Made by a program: the position numbers and the translations under genes
Assembly (NCBI GenBank): GCA_963819785.1
Contig: CAWFXW010000037.1
Location: forward strand, 558,001-622,000
Length of the DNA: 64,000 bases
Source: Palsa-504 sp963819785
GTDB lineage: Bacteria > Actinomycetota > Actinomycetes > Streptosporangiales > Streptosporangiaceae
Direction: 5' to 3'
The notes under the pieces: generated by a model
What the model was told of the DNA's origin: nothing
The model's input: only the letters and a program-made list of their open reading frames with translations
Databases searched by the model: none
Shown here: positions 7,526 to 16,308 of the stretch, in pieces
Layout of the letters: each line of letters opens with the position of its first letter
How positions within the stretch are numbered: the stretch's first letter is position 1

Positions 7526-8644
7526 TTAGCCCCAGATGTCGGCGGCGGTCTCGACGATGAGGCGGAGCTTGGCCACCTGCTCGTCGTAGGTCAGCGCGTT
7601 GCCCTCCACCGTGGAGGAGAAGCCGCACTGGCCGGACAGGCAGATCTGGTCCAGCGGCACGTACTTGGCCGCCCCGTCGATCCGGCGCTTGAGCTCGTCC
7701 TTGGATTCGAGCTCCGGGCGCTTGGTAGTGACCAGGCCGAGGACCACCATCTTTCCCTGAGGTACGAACCGCAGCGGCTCGAAACCACCGGAGCGCTCGT
7801 CGTCGTACTCCAGGAAGAACCCGTCCACGTCCAGCTCGGAGAACAGCGCCTCAGCCACGAAGTCGTACCCGCCGGACGCGGCCCAGCTCGAGCGGAAGTT
7901 GCCGCGGCACATGTGGGTGGTCACGGCCATCCCGGCCGGCTTGTCCTTCACCGCCGCATTGATCTGCTTGATGTAGCGCAGGTGCATGTGCTCGGCGTCC
8001 TCGCCGCGACCGGTGATCTGCGCCCGCTGGGCCGGGTCGTTGAGGTAGGCCAGGCTGGTGTCGTCGAACTGCAGGTAAGTACAGCCCAGCTCGCCGAGCC
8101 GGCGCACCTCGTCGGCGTAGGCGGCGGCCAGGTCGGCCCAGAACTCCTCGATGTCGGAATAGATGGCTGGGTCGAGCATCGCGGGGCCGCCGCGGTAGTG
8201 CACCATGTTCGGCGAGGGGATGGTCTGCTTGGGGACGGCCGTGCTCACGTGGTCCCTGACGAACGTGAAGTCCTCGCCGAAGATGGTGTGGTCCAGCCCG
8301 ACCTTGGCCTCCACGTGCAGCGCGGCAGGCGTCCATTCGATGGTCCCGGACGGGTTGGTGAACTTGACCGCCAGGTGGCCGGGCGCCTGGGAGATCCCGC
8401 CGAGCTGGTAGATGAAGTCCATGTGCCAGGTGGCCCGGCGGAACTCCCCGTCGGTGGCCGACTGCAGGCCCACCTCTTCCTGCATCCGGATCGCCTTGAC
8501 GATCTCTTTGTCCTCGACCGCGCGCAGGCCGGCGGCGGTGAGCCGGCCCGCCGCGAAATCCTCACGCGCCTGATGCAGCCGGGCCGGCCTGAGCAGGCTG
8601 CCGACGTGGTTGGCCCGGAACGGAGGGGTGGTCCTACGGGACAT
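7526..8644 (-). CDS. Cobalamin-independent methionine synthase-like (MetE C-terminal domain) protein
   Basis: The 372-residue protein is a stand-alone version of the catalytic barrel of MetE (YxjG/YxjH-like). Evidence: RANHVGSLLRP at the N-terminus, DGEFRR around residue 75, THMCRGN with histidine and cysteine zinc ligands in the second half, and QCGFSST near the C-terminus providing the third ligand. Members transfer methyl groups to a thiol such as homocysteine or act on related sulfur substrates; the exact methyl donor is unknown. ATG 8644 overlaps the upstream AAA+ gene by 11 bases, so the pair is co-translated. Confidence 0.85.
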   Translation of the reverse strand: MSRRTTPPFRANHVGSLLRPARLHQAREDFAAGRLTAAGLRAVEDKEIVKAIRMQEEVGLQSATDGEFRRATWHMDFIYQLGGISQAPGHLAVKFTNPSGTIEWTPAALHVEAKVGLDHTIFGEDFTFVRDHVSTAVPKQTIPSPNMVHYRGGPAMLDPAIYSDIEEFWADLAAAYADEVRRLGELGCTYLQFDDTSLAYLNDPAQRAQITGRGEDAEHMHLRYIKQINAAVKDKPAGMAVTTHMCRGNFRSSWAASGGYDFVAEALFSELDVDGFFLEYDDERSGGFEPLRFVPQGKMVVLGLVTTKRPELESKDELKRRIDGAAKYVPLDQICLSGQCGFSSTVEGNALTYDEQVAKLRLIVETAADIWG

Positions 8645-10136
8645 GGCGAACCTCGCTTCCTCTTATTCCGCGGTCGGTCCCGACTCCGAGCAGCGAGCGG
8701 GTGAGCGCGTGGCGCTCGGAGTTCATCTCGGTCAGCACCTCGGTGAAGTAGGAGCCGCGCAGCACCGGCGGGCGGTCCCCGTGCCGGAGCGAGACCAGGA
8801 CCGTGCGCCTGATCATCTCCTTGATGAAGGACGCCGTGATGCCTTCGGTGTCGGCCGCCACCCGGGTGAAGTCGGCGTCGACGCTCAAGCCGCGCGCGTA
8901 AACCCGCAGCAGCCGTTCCCGGCAGTGCAGGTCAGGCCGCGGGATCTCGACGGCCAGGTCCACCCGGCCCGGCCGGTCGGCCAGGGCGGTCTCCAGGATG
9001 TCGGCCCGGTTGGTGGTGAGCACGAACGTGACATCGGCATCGGCCCCGATGCCGTCCATCGCCTCGAGCAAGGAGAACAGCAGCGGGTTCCCGTCCTGGG
9101 TGAAGTCCCGGTCGACAGCGACCAGGTTGACGTCCTCCAGGACCACCATCGAGGGCTGCAGCCGGCGGGCGAGCGCGGCGGCCTGGTCGATGAACCGGAT
9201 GGACCGGCCGGTGAGCAGGATGATCGTGCTGTCGGCCAGCCGCCCGGTCAGATAGCGGACGGTGTGCGTCTTGCCGGTCCCTGGCGGGCCGTGCAGCAGC
9301 AGGCCTCTCTTGAGATGCTGGCCAGCGCTCAGCAGTTCCGCTGACCAGTCGGCCACCCCGATGATATGCCGCTCGATGTTCTCGAGCACGCCGTCGGGCA
9401 GGACGACGTCCCCCGCGGTGACCTGCGGGCGAGGCAAGAAGGTGACGAGTTCGTTGCCGTGGTGCTCGCTGGCGGTGAAGCTGAGCACTTGGCCGCGGAA
9501 CACGTCGTGCACCCGCATCAGCCGGTCGATCTCGTTGCGGGTGGCGGTGGCCGCGTCCCGGCCGGCCGCCAGGATTTCCAGGCTGCAGGCCGGCGGCCCG
9601 AACCGGCTCTCGTCGCGGATGCCGATCACCACCGGGGCGCCGTCCGGCGCGGTCGTCGCGACCAGGCCGAGCGTCACCACCTCGGTGTTCTCCTCGGGTC
9701 CGATCGGGGCGGTGCCGTAGCTCGCGGTACCCGCCTGGTGGTCACCGCTCGGCCCGACCCTGATTCCGGCTCTGGACGCGAACCGGACCCGGGGGCCGAA
9801 GTGCGACGGCATGCCGATCATCGACAGCAGATCCTCGTGCGGGTGGTGAACCGCACCCGAGGGGCCGAACCACTGCGGGTCGGTCTGCCGCGCCACGAGA
9901 TAGGCGTCGACGCCGCGCTGGATGTTCACGTGCTCCCAGGACGGGAACCGCTCGGTCACCGGCACGATGGCGCTCAGCGCGCAGCCGAGGTGCCCAGTGA
10001 CCCGGAGGGCGAGTTCGGAAGGCTCTGCGTCCTCGGCCAGCGCTTGGCCGGAGGCCTCGATAATCAGCCGCAAGCCCCGGGCCAGAGCGCGGAGATCCTC
10101 CCGGTCGGGAGAAGACGAAGGATCGGGTGTGCTCAC
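8634..10136 (-). CDS. AAA+ ATPase, CDC48/FtsH-like ATPase domain
   Basis: 500 residues. Residues 1-225 form an unrecognised N-terminal domain; residues ~245-470 are a single AAA module with Walker A GPPGTGKT (283-290), a Walker B-like MVVLEDVN in which the usual DE is ED, sensor 1 TFVLTTNR, and the arginine-finger region LADRPGRVDLAVEIPRPD. It probably remodels a protein partner. The tight overlap with the MetE-like enzyme suggests, but does not show, that the enzyme is its client. GTG at 10136 is the chosen start, with only a weak ribosome site. Confidence 0.8.
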   Translation of the reverse strand: MSTPDPSSSPDREDLRALARGLRLIIEASGQALAEDAEPSELALRVTGHLGCALSAIVPVTERFPSWEHVNIQRGVDAYLVARQTDPQWFGPSGAVHHPHEDLLSMIGMPSHFGPRVRFASRAGIRVGPSGDHQAGTASYGTAPIGPEENTEVVTLGLVATTAPDGAPVVIGIRDESRFGPPACSLEILAAGRDAATATRNEIDRLMRVHDVFRGQVLSFTASEHHGNELVTFLPRPQVTAGDVVLPDGVLENIERHIIGVADWSAELLSAGQHLKRGLLLHGPPGTGKTHTVRYLTGRLADSTIILLTGRSIRFIDQAAALARRLQPSMVVLEDVNLVAVDRDFTQDGNPLLFSLLEAMDGIGADADVTFVLTTNRADILETALADRPGRVDLAVEIPRPDLHCRERLLRVYARGLSVDADFTRVAADTEGITASFIKEMIRRTVLVSLRHGDRPPVLRGSYFTEVLTEMNSERHALTRSLLGVGTDRGIRGSEVRHVP

Positions 10137-10195
10137 CGGTCAACAATGCCCCCGGGGCGGATTCCCTGCCAAGGGATTATCAATTTACGCGGGGA

Positions 10196-12049
10196 TCAGC
10201 GGTTCAGTGACCCTTCCTGCACCTGTTTCGGGTCGGCCTCGGCGTTGGCCGGCCACAGCGTGATGGCGTCAGGGTTGAGATCGATCTGGCAGTGGTCTCC
10301 GGCGCTGAGCGCGGCTGCGTCAGCCGTCCGGATCTGCAGTTCTGGTCCGCCGGAGAGCCGCACGGTCAGCATGATCAAGGTTCCGATGTCAACAGCGTCC
10401 ACGACGATGGCCTGGTATTGACCGCGTTCATGGATGACGATGTGATCAGGGCGGATGCACCACAGAATCTCCTGGCCTACGGCCAGCCCGGCGGTCGTGA
10501 CGGTGATCCGTACCGTGCCGGCGGTGATTGCCCCGGACGCCGCCACCACGCCGTGCGTGAGGTTCTGGATGCCTAGCAGCTTCGCGACCTGAGGCGAGGC
10601 CGGCCGGTTATAGACCTCGCTCCGGGGCCCGGCTTGAAGCAGGCGGCCGTCCGCGATGACGAGGATCTCGTCGGCGAGCATGGCTGCTTCCTCGGGATCG
10701 TGGGTTACCAGCACGGTGGAAAGGCCGGTCTCGTTCTGCAGGCGCCGGAACTCACGGCGGAGTTCGTCTCGCACCGGCGCGTCGAGGCCCGAGAATGGCT
10801 CGTCGAGCAGGACCAGCCGCGGGCGGTGGCTCAGCGCCCGGGCCAGGCTGACACGCTGCTGCTGACCTCCCGACATCTCATCGGGACGACGATCCTGGAG
10901 GCCGTCCAGGTGCAGGGTTTCCAGCCACCAGGCGGCAAGCCGCGGGTCGGCGTCGGTCGCGAAAAGCAGCTGCTGCCAGACCGTCCGGTTCGGGAACAAG
11001 CCCGCGCTCTGCGGGACGTAGCCGACGTGGCGCGCCTCGGTCGGCACGGCCGAGACCGGATCGCTGCCGTAACTGACCGCGCCTGCGGCCGGGCCCATAA
11101 GGCCCGCCAGACTGCGCAAGGTGATCGACTTGCCCGCGCCCGACGGGCCGACGATCGCGATCCGGTGACTCATGGCGCGGTGGGATAGCTGCAGCCGGAA
11201 GGTGGCGACGGTGACGTCCAGGTCGAAGCTGACGATGGTCGGCGTCGCGGGCTGCGGAGGTCGCGGGCTCGGGAGGTCTGCGGTGGCCTTCAGCCGCACG
11301 GGGCGGCGCAGCTGGCTGAGAACCAGCACGGCCGCGGCGATGCCGAGCGCGAGCGCCGTAGGAGCCTGGGTGGTGGGAATACCGGTGCTGGAAAACTGCA
11401 CATAAGTGAATACCGGCAGCGTGTACGGGTGGTACGCGACAAGGACGGTCGCACCGTACTCACCGATCGCGCGGAGAAAGGTCAGCAGCATTCCGGCCCG
11501 GATGCCCGGGGCGGCCGCGCGTAGGCTCACCCGGAAGAACCGCGCCAGCGGACGGTGCCCAAGAGTGGCGGCGAGGTCATCGAGGGCTGGATCGATGGCG
11601 GCAAACGCCGACCGGGCCGCGATGATCAGGAACGGGGAAGCCACGAAGCTCTGCGCGATGATCACGCCGGCCACCGAGTCGGTGAGATCGCCGTTGAAGA
11701 ACTGCCCGAGAGCCGTGTAGGGTCCCACCAGGTAGATCAGCACGATGCCGCTCATGACTGGCGGCAGCGCCAGGGGCAGCTGGACCAGTATGCCGGTGAC
11801 TCTCGCGGCCCAGCCCCGCGAGTGCGCGAGCCAGTTCGCTAGCGGGACGCCGAACAGCGTCACCAATATTGTGGCGATCGTCGCGCACGAGGCCGAGACC
11901 TCGAGCGCCGACCAGAGACCGGGGGTGTTGAACCCCCGGTCACTGGATCCTCCCAGGCGGATCAGGAACGCGACAACAGGAGCTACCAGGTAAAGGAGCA
12001 GCAGCCCGCCCAGCCAGGTGAGCGGGCTCCGCGAAGCCCGATACCGCAC
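10196..12049 (-). CDS. modBC: Molybdate/tungstate ABC transporter, fused permease-ATPase (ModB-ModC)
   Basis: 617 residues combine two normally separate subunits. Residues 1-~260 are a permease with about six helices and the EAA-type loop (LDDLAATLGHRPLARFFRVSLRAAAPG). Residues ~275-500 are the ATPase: Walker A GPSGAGKS, Q-loop YVPQSAGLFP, signature MSGGQQQR, Walker B RLVLLDEP and switch VTHD. The remaining ~110 residues resemble a TOBE/MOP oxyanion-sensing domain (HIVIHERGQYQAIVVDAVDIGTLIMLTVRL). GTG 12049 shares one base with the modA stop. It would import molybdate or tungstate, needed for Mo enzymes such as the CO dehydrogenase of this window. Confidence 0.88.
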   Translation of the reverse strand: MRYRASRSPLTWLGGLLLLYLVAPVVAFLIRLGGSSDRGFNTPGLWSALEVSASCATIATILVTLFGVPLANWLAHSRGWAARVTGILVQLPLALPPVMSGIVLIYLVGPYTALGQFFNGDLTDSVAGVIIAQSFVASPFLIIAARSAFAAIDPALDDLAATLGHRPLARFFRVSLRAAAPGIRAGMLLTFLRAIGEYGATVLVAYHPYTLPVFTYVQFSSTGIPTTQAPTALALGIAAAVLVLSQLRRPVRLKATADLPSPRPPQPATPTIVSFDLDVTVATFRLQLSHRAMSHRIAIVGPSGAGKSITLRSLAGLMGPAAGAVSYGSDPVSAVPTEARHVGYVPQSAGLFPNRTVWQQLLFATDADPRLAAWWLETLHLDGLQDRRPDEMSGGQQQRVSLARALSHRPRLVLLDEPFSGLDAPVRDELRREFRRLQNETGLSTVLVTHDPEEAAMLADEILVIADGRLLQAGPRSEVYNRPASPQVAKLLGIQNLTHGVVAASGAITAGTVRITVTTAGLAVGQEILWCIRPDHIVIHERGQYQAIVVDAVDIGTLIMLTVRLSGGPELQIRTADAAALSAGDHCQIDLNPDAITLWPANAEADPKQVQEGSLNR

Positions 12050-13023
12050 TACTGCGACAACGTGCCCTGCAAGCTGGACGGCACGCCAGTCCCCGTCACC
12101 TTAGGCGGCGTGATCAGCGTGAACCCGTCCTGCTTCAGGGTCGCCTGCGCGTCCGGACCCAGAAGGTAGGAAACGAACGCCTCGGCAGCCGCCTCATGCG
12201 GCGCGTTGTTAAGGACGGTGACCGTGTACGTGGCCTTGAGGTCCTCACCAGTAAGAGGCACGGTCGGTATGTTAGCCGCGACGGCCTCGGCGGTGTAGAA
12301 GAACCCGGCGTCGAGCTGGCCTGCCTGCAGTCGCCCGACGAGCGTCTCCTCGGGAAACTCGTCGGACTTGTTGCCGGACAGGGTCTTGAGGGCCGGCAGG
12401 TGCATGCGGGTGGCGGTGTCGGTCATCGCCTGGACGGCCAGCACGCCCTTCGGGTCGGTCGCGGGGTCAGTGAACCCGAGCCGGAACCCTGGCTCGGTGA
12501 TGACCTCGTACCACGGCTTGCTCTTAAGGTCGCTAGCGAACTTGCTGTTCGCGTTGTAGCCGATAACCAGCCCCGACGTGGCATATGTGGCGTACCACGA
12601 CACCCAGTTGCCGTTCGCGGCGCCCTCCAGCGTGGCATTGACCTTGGGGCTCGCGCTGATGAACACGTCTCCCTGGTGGACCTTGCCCTTGATCTCGCTG
12701 GCCAGATCCTTCGAGCCGCCGGAAAAGCCGGTGACCGTATAGCCGGTCGCCGTCTGGAATGCGGGGCCGAGCTGCTTCTGCACGAGGTTTACGAGCGAGC
12801 CGGCGTACAGGACGTTGACTGGTCCTGACCCCGTGGCCGAGGAGGAGGGTGACGCCGTTTGCGCGCTGCTGCTCGTCGCGCTCGACGGAGCAGATGTGCT
12901 CGACGAACTAGACGAACTGCAACCAGCGGCGGCCAGCGCGGCGCATAGCAAGGCACCTACGGCCGCCTTGCGACGTATGCCGCCAGCAGGCTCGGCACGC
13001 GGCAACCCATGGAAGATTCTCAC
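12049..13023 (-). CDS. modA: Molybdate/tungstate-binding lipoprotein, ModA/WtpA-like
   Basis: 324 residues starting at GTG 13023. A lipoprotein signal (VGALLCAALAAAGC) is followed by a Ser/Thr/Ala linker of ~40 residues, then the binding domain VNVLYAGSLVNLVQKQLGPAF, which matches the AGSL opening of ModA/WtpA proteins. SGGSKDLASEIKGK and DVFISAS are further family landmarks. The AGSL form favours the WtpA/tungstate-type branch, which also binds molybdate. It is the first gene of a two-gene importer with the fused permease-ATPase. Confidence 0.85.
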   Translation of the reverse strand: MRIFHGLPRAEPAGGIRRKAAVGALLCAALAAAGCSSSSSSSTSAPSSATSSSAQTASPSSSATGSGPVNVLYAGSLVNLVQKQLGPAFQTATGYTVTGFSGGSKDLASEIKGKVHQGDVFISASPKVNATLEGAANGNWVSWYATYATSGLVIGYNANSKFASDLKSKPWYEVITEPGFRLGFTDPATDPKGVLAVQAMTDTATRMHLPALKTLSGNKSDEFPEETLVGRLQAGQLDAGFFYTAEAVAANIPTVPLTGEDLKATYTVTVLNNAPHEAAAEAFVSYLLGPDAQATLKQDGFTLITPPKVTGTGVPSSLQGTLSQ

Positions 13024-13131
13024 TGGCTGACCATATCAGGCAGTAGTCACACTAAGACTAGTGACGTTGCCAAACCGTGTTTATCGTGGCTGCCGCCGAG
13101 TCGAGTCATGCAAGGGGACAGACGCGGCGGC

Positions 13132-13665
13132 TCAGGAGGGCCTTGTCTCAATTTTTGCCGCGATGTCGTCGAGGAAACCCAGGGCCGCCGCGGCCGTGGC
13201 ACGGCGCCAGGCCAGCAGGATTTCCTCGAAGCCGTCGGACTTGGCCTGCGGCGCCTGCATCGCCCGCGCGATCGGGTCGAGGGCGGCTCGCTGCCGCCTC
13301 AGCAGGTCGGCCGGGTCGCGGTCGGCGCGGTGCAGGAGCGCGAGCTTTATCAGCAGCTGTGACCGCATGTCCCGGACGTGCTCCACGGGCGTGTTCAGCC
13401 AGCGTTCCGCCTCGGCGCGGCCCGGCGCCGTGACCGTGTAGATGGTGCGCTGCGGGCCCAAGCCCGGCTCGACCGACTCGGGGATGATGAACCCGGCGTC
13501 GAGGAGGCGGCCGATGGCCCGGTAGACCACGGGCCGGGGGATGCGCCAGATCCGGCCGAGCTCGCCATCGGGCGCGGTGAGCTGCGACACGGCGAAGCCG
13601 TGAGCGGGGCGCTGACTGAGCAGGACGAGAACCGTCCACTCGGCCAGGGCCATCGGCACTTCCAT
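13132..13665 (-). CDS. PadR-family transcriptional regulator
   Basis: About 177 residues. MALAEWTVLVLLSQRPAHGFAVSQL with RPVVYRAIGRLLDAGFI is the PadR winged helix; QRTIYTVTAPGRAEAERWL is the typical wing-to-helix passage, and a C-terminal helical dimerisation segment follows. ATG 13665 is preferred to the longer frame at 13887, whose extra residues are Arg/Pro-rich shadow sequence; ATG 13653 with GGAAG upstream is also possible. No obvious target gene is adjacent, as both neighbours run in the same direction. Confidence 0.82.
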   Translation of the reverse strand: MEVPMALAEWTVLVLLSQRPAHGFAVSQLTAPDGELGRIWRIPRPVVYRAIGRLLDAGFIIPESVEPGLGPQRTIYTVTAPGRAEAERWLNTPVEHVRDMRSQLLIKLALLHRADRDPADLLRRQRAALDPIARAMQAPQAKSDGFEEILLAWRRATAAAALGFLDDIAAKIETRPS

Positions 13666-13738
13666 GTGACCGAGGGTAGCGGCTCCGCGAGCCGGTGCCG
13701 GCCTACACCGGTCGTCGAGCCCCGGCGCCAATCCCGTC

Positions 13739-14515
13739 TCATGACCCGGGGAGCGCCCTGCGCCGCAGGTCGCGGCGCACGGTCTGGCCGAGCCTGCGGG
13801 TCTCGCGGCTGTTGAAGTACGCGCCCGCCGCGGCGCCGGTGAGCAGCGGTGCCAGCGAAAACGCGCTGCGGCCCGCCCGGGCGGCAAGCCGCCTGCGCAG
13901 CAGCCGGGTCAGCGGGGACCCGGTGGCCAGAACCACCCCGCCCGGGATCATGAACACGCCGCGGCGGTGCGCCCACGCCGCCACGTAGGCGCTCATCCGC
14001 TCCGGGAGGTTGCCCGGAGCCGGGGTGCCGTATGCCTCGTGCAGTTCGGCGATGAGCTTGATCTCGATTCCCACCAGGATCAGCGTCTCGGCCGCGACCT
14101 CGGCCGGGAAGGCGGGCAGCGCCGGCAGCACGGCCCACACGCCGGCCACTCCCCCGGCCGCGGCCGAGGCGCGGGAGGCCCCGTCGATGAGCGCGTCGGC
14201 GATGTCCTCGGCGGGCTGGCCGGGGAACTGAGCCCGCAGCGCCGCCTGGTCACGCACCCGCAGGCGCGGCGCCATCGCTGTCACCTGGGCGGCCAGCCAG
14301 CCCGCGCCCGAGCCGGCGCCGCGCCCCGCCGCGCCGATCCGGCGCCGGGCCGCCCGCGTGCCGCGGCCGGCCGCACGCGCGCCCGAACTCGCGGCCTTGG
14401 CCAGGGCCGCGGTCAGCCGCTGCCGGTCCTGCTGGTCCTCGGCCTCGGTGACGTCGGCGGCCACCTCGGCCGCGCGCAGCGCGATCTCGTCCGGTTCGGT
14501 TTGCGGTTCAGGCAT
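13739..14515 (-). CDS. Hypothetical protein, possible EcsC-like membrane-associated protein
   Basis: 258 residues; not firmly recognised. The N-terminus is acidic and helical (EIALRAAEVAADVTEAEDQQD), followed by Gly/Ala/Arg-rich sequence. The centre has hydrophobic, glycine-rich stretches (AAAGGVAGVWAVLPALPAFPAEVAAETLILVGIEIKLIAELHEAYG) and LLTGAAAGAYFNSRETRRLG near the end, an arrangement seen in EcsC-type proteins. The function is unknown. It lies between the PadR and LON-domain genes, all on the minus strand. Confidence 0.6.
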   Translation of the reverse strand: MPEPQTEPDEIALRAAEVAADVTEAEDQQDRQRLTAALAKAASSGARAAGRGTRAARRRIGAAGRGAGSGAGWLAAQVTAMAPRLRVRDQAALRAQFPGQPAEDIADALIDGASRASAAAGGVAGVWAVLPALPAFPAEVAAETLILVGIEIKLIAELHEAYGTPAPGNLPERMSAYVAAWAHRRGVFMIPGGVVLATGSPLTRLLRRRLAARAGRSAFSLAPLLTGAAAGAYFNSRETRRLGQTVRRDLRRRALPGS

Positions 14516-14585
14516 GGCTTGAAACTACCCGGCCCGCGGGCCGATCCACCTGACCGGCCGGGTTCGCCTGCTCAGTTGGGCCCGC

Positions 14586-15254
14586 TTAGTTAGGACTGTA
14601 CGGCGTGTAGCGCAGGTCTGGAGCAGGCCGGGACGTGGTGGCCCGCAACATGGCGGTCTCCCGGGCCAGCAGGGCGCGTTCGGCGTTCAGCCGCCGCACC
14701 GTATCGGCCTCGTCGAGCAGGCCCTGCCGTTCCGGCAGGTCGATCACCATGGTGGCGGCGACGACGAACGACAGCAGGCTTGGCTCGCTGGGCAGGTCCT
14801 CGATCCGGATCGTGGCGCCGCCCCGTTCGGTGAGCGCGTCGAGGTAGGCGCGGAACGTGGCCTGGACCGCGCGCACGAAAGGCGCCGCCGCCGCCTGATC
14901 GATCGTGTCCTCGGCGAGCAGCTCGACCTCGCCCTGCAGGTACGGCAGCGTCTGATCAAGGGCCAGCAGCCTGAACCGCTGCGTGCCGACGGTGACCAGG
15001 TCGAAACGGCCGTCGTCGAGTTCGTCGACCCGGCGCAGGGTCGCGGTACAGCCGATCTCGTACAGCGAATGCACCCCGTCGATCCCGGTCTCCCGGCCCT
15101 TGCGGATCGCGATCACGCCGAACTGCCGGGGCTCCGGCCGCTCGAGCAGGTCCCGGACGAGCTGCCGGTACCGTTCCTCGAAGATGTGCAGCGGCAAGAG
15201 CATGCCTGGATACAACACCGCACCGAGCGGGAACAGCGGCAGCGTGTCGCCCAT
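14586..15254 (-). CDS. LON substrate-binding domain protein
   Basis: 222 residues consisting almost entirely of the N-terminal (LAN/PUA-like) domain of Lon: LPLFPLGAVLYPGMLLPLHIFEERYRQLV at the start, FGVIAIRKGRETG, YEIGCTATLRRVDELDDGRFDLVTVGTQRF, then a helical half (AAATMVIDLPERQGLLDEADTVRRLNAERALL). No ATPase or protease domain follows. Such stand-alone proteins are widespread in actinobacteria, probably binding unfolded or specific proteins. Confidence 0.88.
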   Translation of the reverse strand: MGDTLPLFPLGAVLYPGMLLPLHIFEERYRQLVRDLLERPEPRQFGVIAIRKGRETGIDGVHSLYEIGCTATLRRVDELDDGRFDLVTVGTQRFRLLALDQTLPYLQGEVELLAEDTIDQAAAAPFVRAVQATFRAYLDALTERGGATIRIEDLPSEPSLLSFVVAATMVIDLPERQGLLDEADTVRRLNAERALLARETAMLRATTSRPAPDLRYTPYSPN

Positions 15255-15281
15255 ACCCCGACAGTACGCCGCGATCGCGAC

Positions 15282-16202
15282 TTACGGCAGAAGGACGATT
15301 TTGCCCAGGATGTGGCCCTCAGCGAGCCGCCGGTAAGCGTCCTGTACCCGGTCGAGCGGAAATGTCGCCGCGATCGGCAGCTCCAGCTCCCCGGCCGCGA
15401 TCAGCCCGGCGAGCTCGGCGAGCACGCTCGCGCTGGATCCCGCCGCGTTGCCCTCGGCCTTGACCCCGAACCGTGCGACAGCCTCGAAGTTGGCGATGGT
15501 GTCGATGCGGGACGGCTCGACGCCGAGTCCCAGGGCCAGTTCCACATACTCCGCGCCGTAGGTGTCGATGAACGCGTCCACTTTGCGGGCCGTCTGCCGG
15601 ATCCGGTCGGCCGCCCCGTCGCCGTAGGCGACCGGGGTGACGCCGTGCTTGGACAGCCACGGGTAGTTGGTCTCGCTGGCCAGCCCGATGACGGTGGCAC
15701 CGGCCCGTCGCGCCAACTGGACCGCGAGCGAGCCGACCCCGCCCGCCGCTCCGGAGACGACCACCGTGTCGCCATCGGCCGGGCTCACGGCCCGGACCGC
15801 CGCGTAGGCGGTGGCTCCGGCCACGAACAGCGCGCCGGCGACCTCCCACGGCACGGTGGCCGGCTTGGGGGTCAGGTGCTGCTCTTCAACCACGACATAC
15901 TCGGCCTGGCTAGCCCGGTTATCGGTCCAGCCGATGATCTCATCGCCGACCGAGACCCGGCTCACGCCCGCCCCGGTCTCGGCCACCATCCCGGCCAGGT
16001 CGCTGCCCTGCCCGGACGGGAACGTGGCGGGCCACATGGCGTGCAGCAGGCCCGCGCGGATCTTGGCCTCGCCGGGGTTGATCCCCGCCGCCTTGACCTG
16101 GACCAGGACCTGTCCCGCACCCGGCACCGGCCGTGGCACGTCCACGACCTTAAAGACCTCGATCCCGCCGTACTCGTCGAACTGGACCGCTTTCACTAGC
16201 AT
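15282..16202 (-). CDS. NADPH-dependent zinc-free alcohol dehydrogenase/quinone oxidoreductase-like (MDR)
   Basis: 306 residues. MLVKAVQFDEYGGIEVFKVVDVPRP is the GroES-like start, GQGSDLAGMV the substrate-domain loop, and VVVSGAAGGVGSLAVQLARRAGATVIG the Rossmann NADP(H) motif. Zinc-binding cysteines are absent, as in QOR/zeta-crystallin enzymes that reduce quinones or enones. The C-terminus (VQDAYRRLAEGHILGKIVLLP) is standard. It is transcribed divergently from the SWIM operon, with 106 bases between the starts. Confidence 0.88.
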   Translation of the reverse strand: MLVKAVQFDEYGGIEVFKVVDVPRPVPGAGQVLVQVKAAGINPGEAKIRAGLLHAMWPATFPSGQGSDLAGMVAETGAGVSRVSVGDEIIGWTDNRASQAEYVVVEEQHLTPKPATVPWEVAGALFVAGATAYAAVRAVSPADGDTVVVSGAAGGVGSLAVQLARRAGATVIGLASETNYPWLSKHGVTPVAYGDGAADRIRQTARKVDAFIDTYGAEYVELALGLGVEPSRIDTIANFEAVARFGVKAEGNAAGSSASVLAELAGLIAAGELELPIAATFPLDRVQDAYRRLAEGHILGKIVLLP

Positions 16203-16308
16203 GCCTCCCTGTGTCTCCGGCTAGTACCCAACCGCGCGCCACCCCCGCTTTATGCCAGCCGACGCTTTGCGCGGCGGGAAATGTCGGCGGCGCGCGTAGG
16301 GTGCCCCT

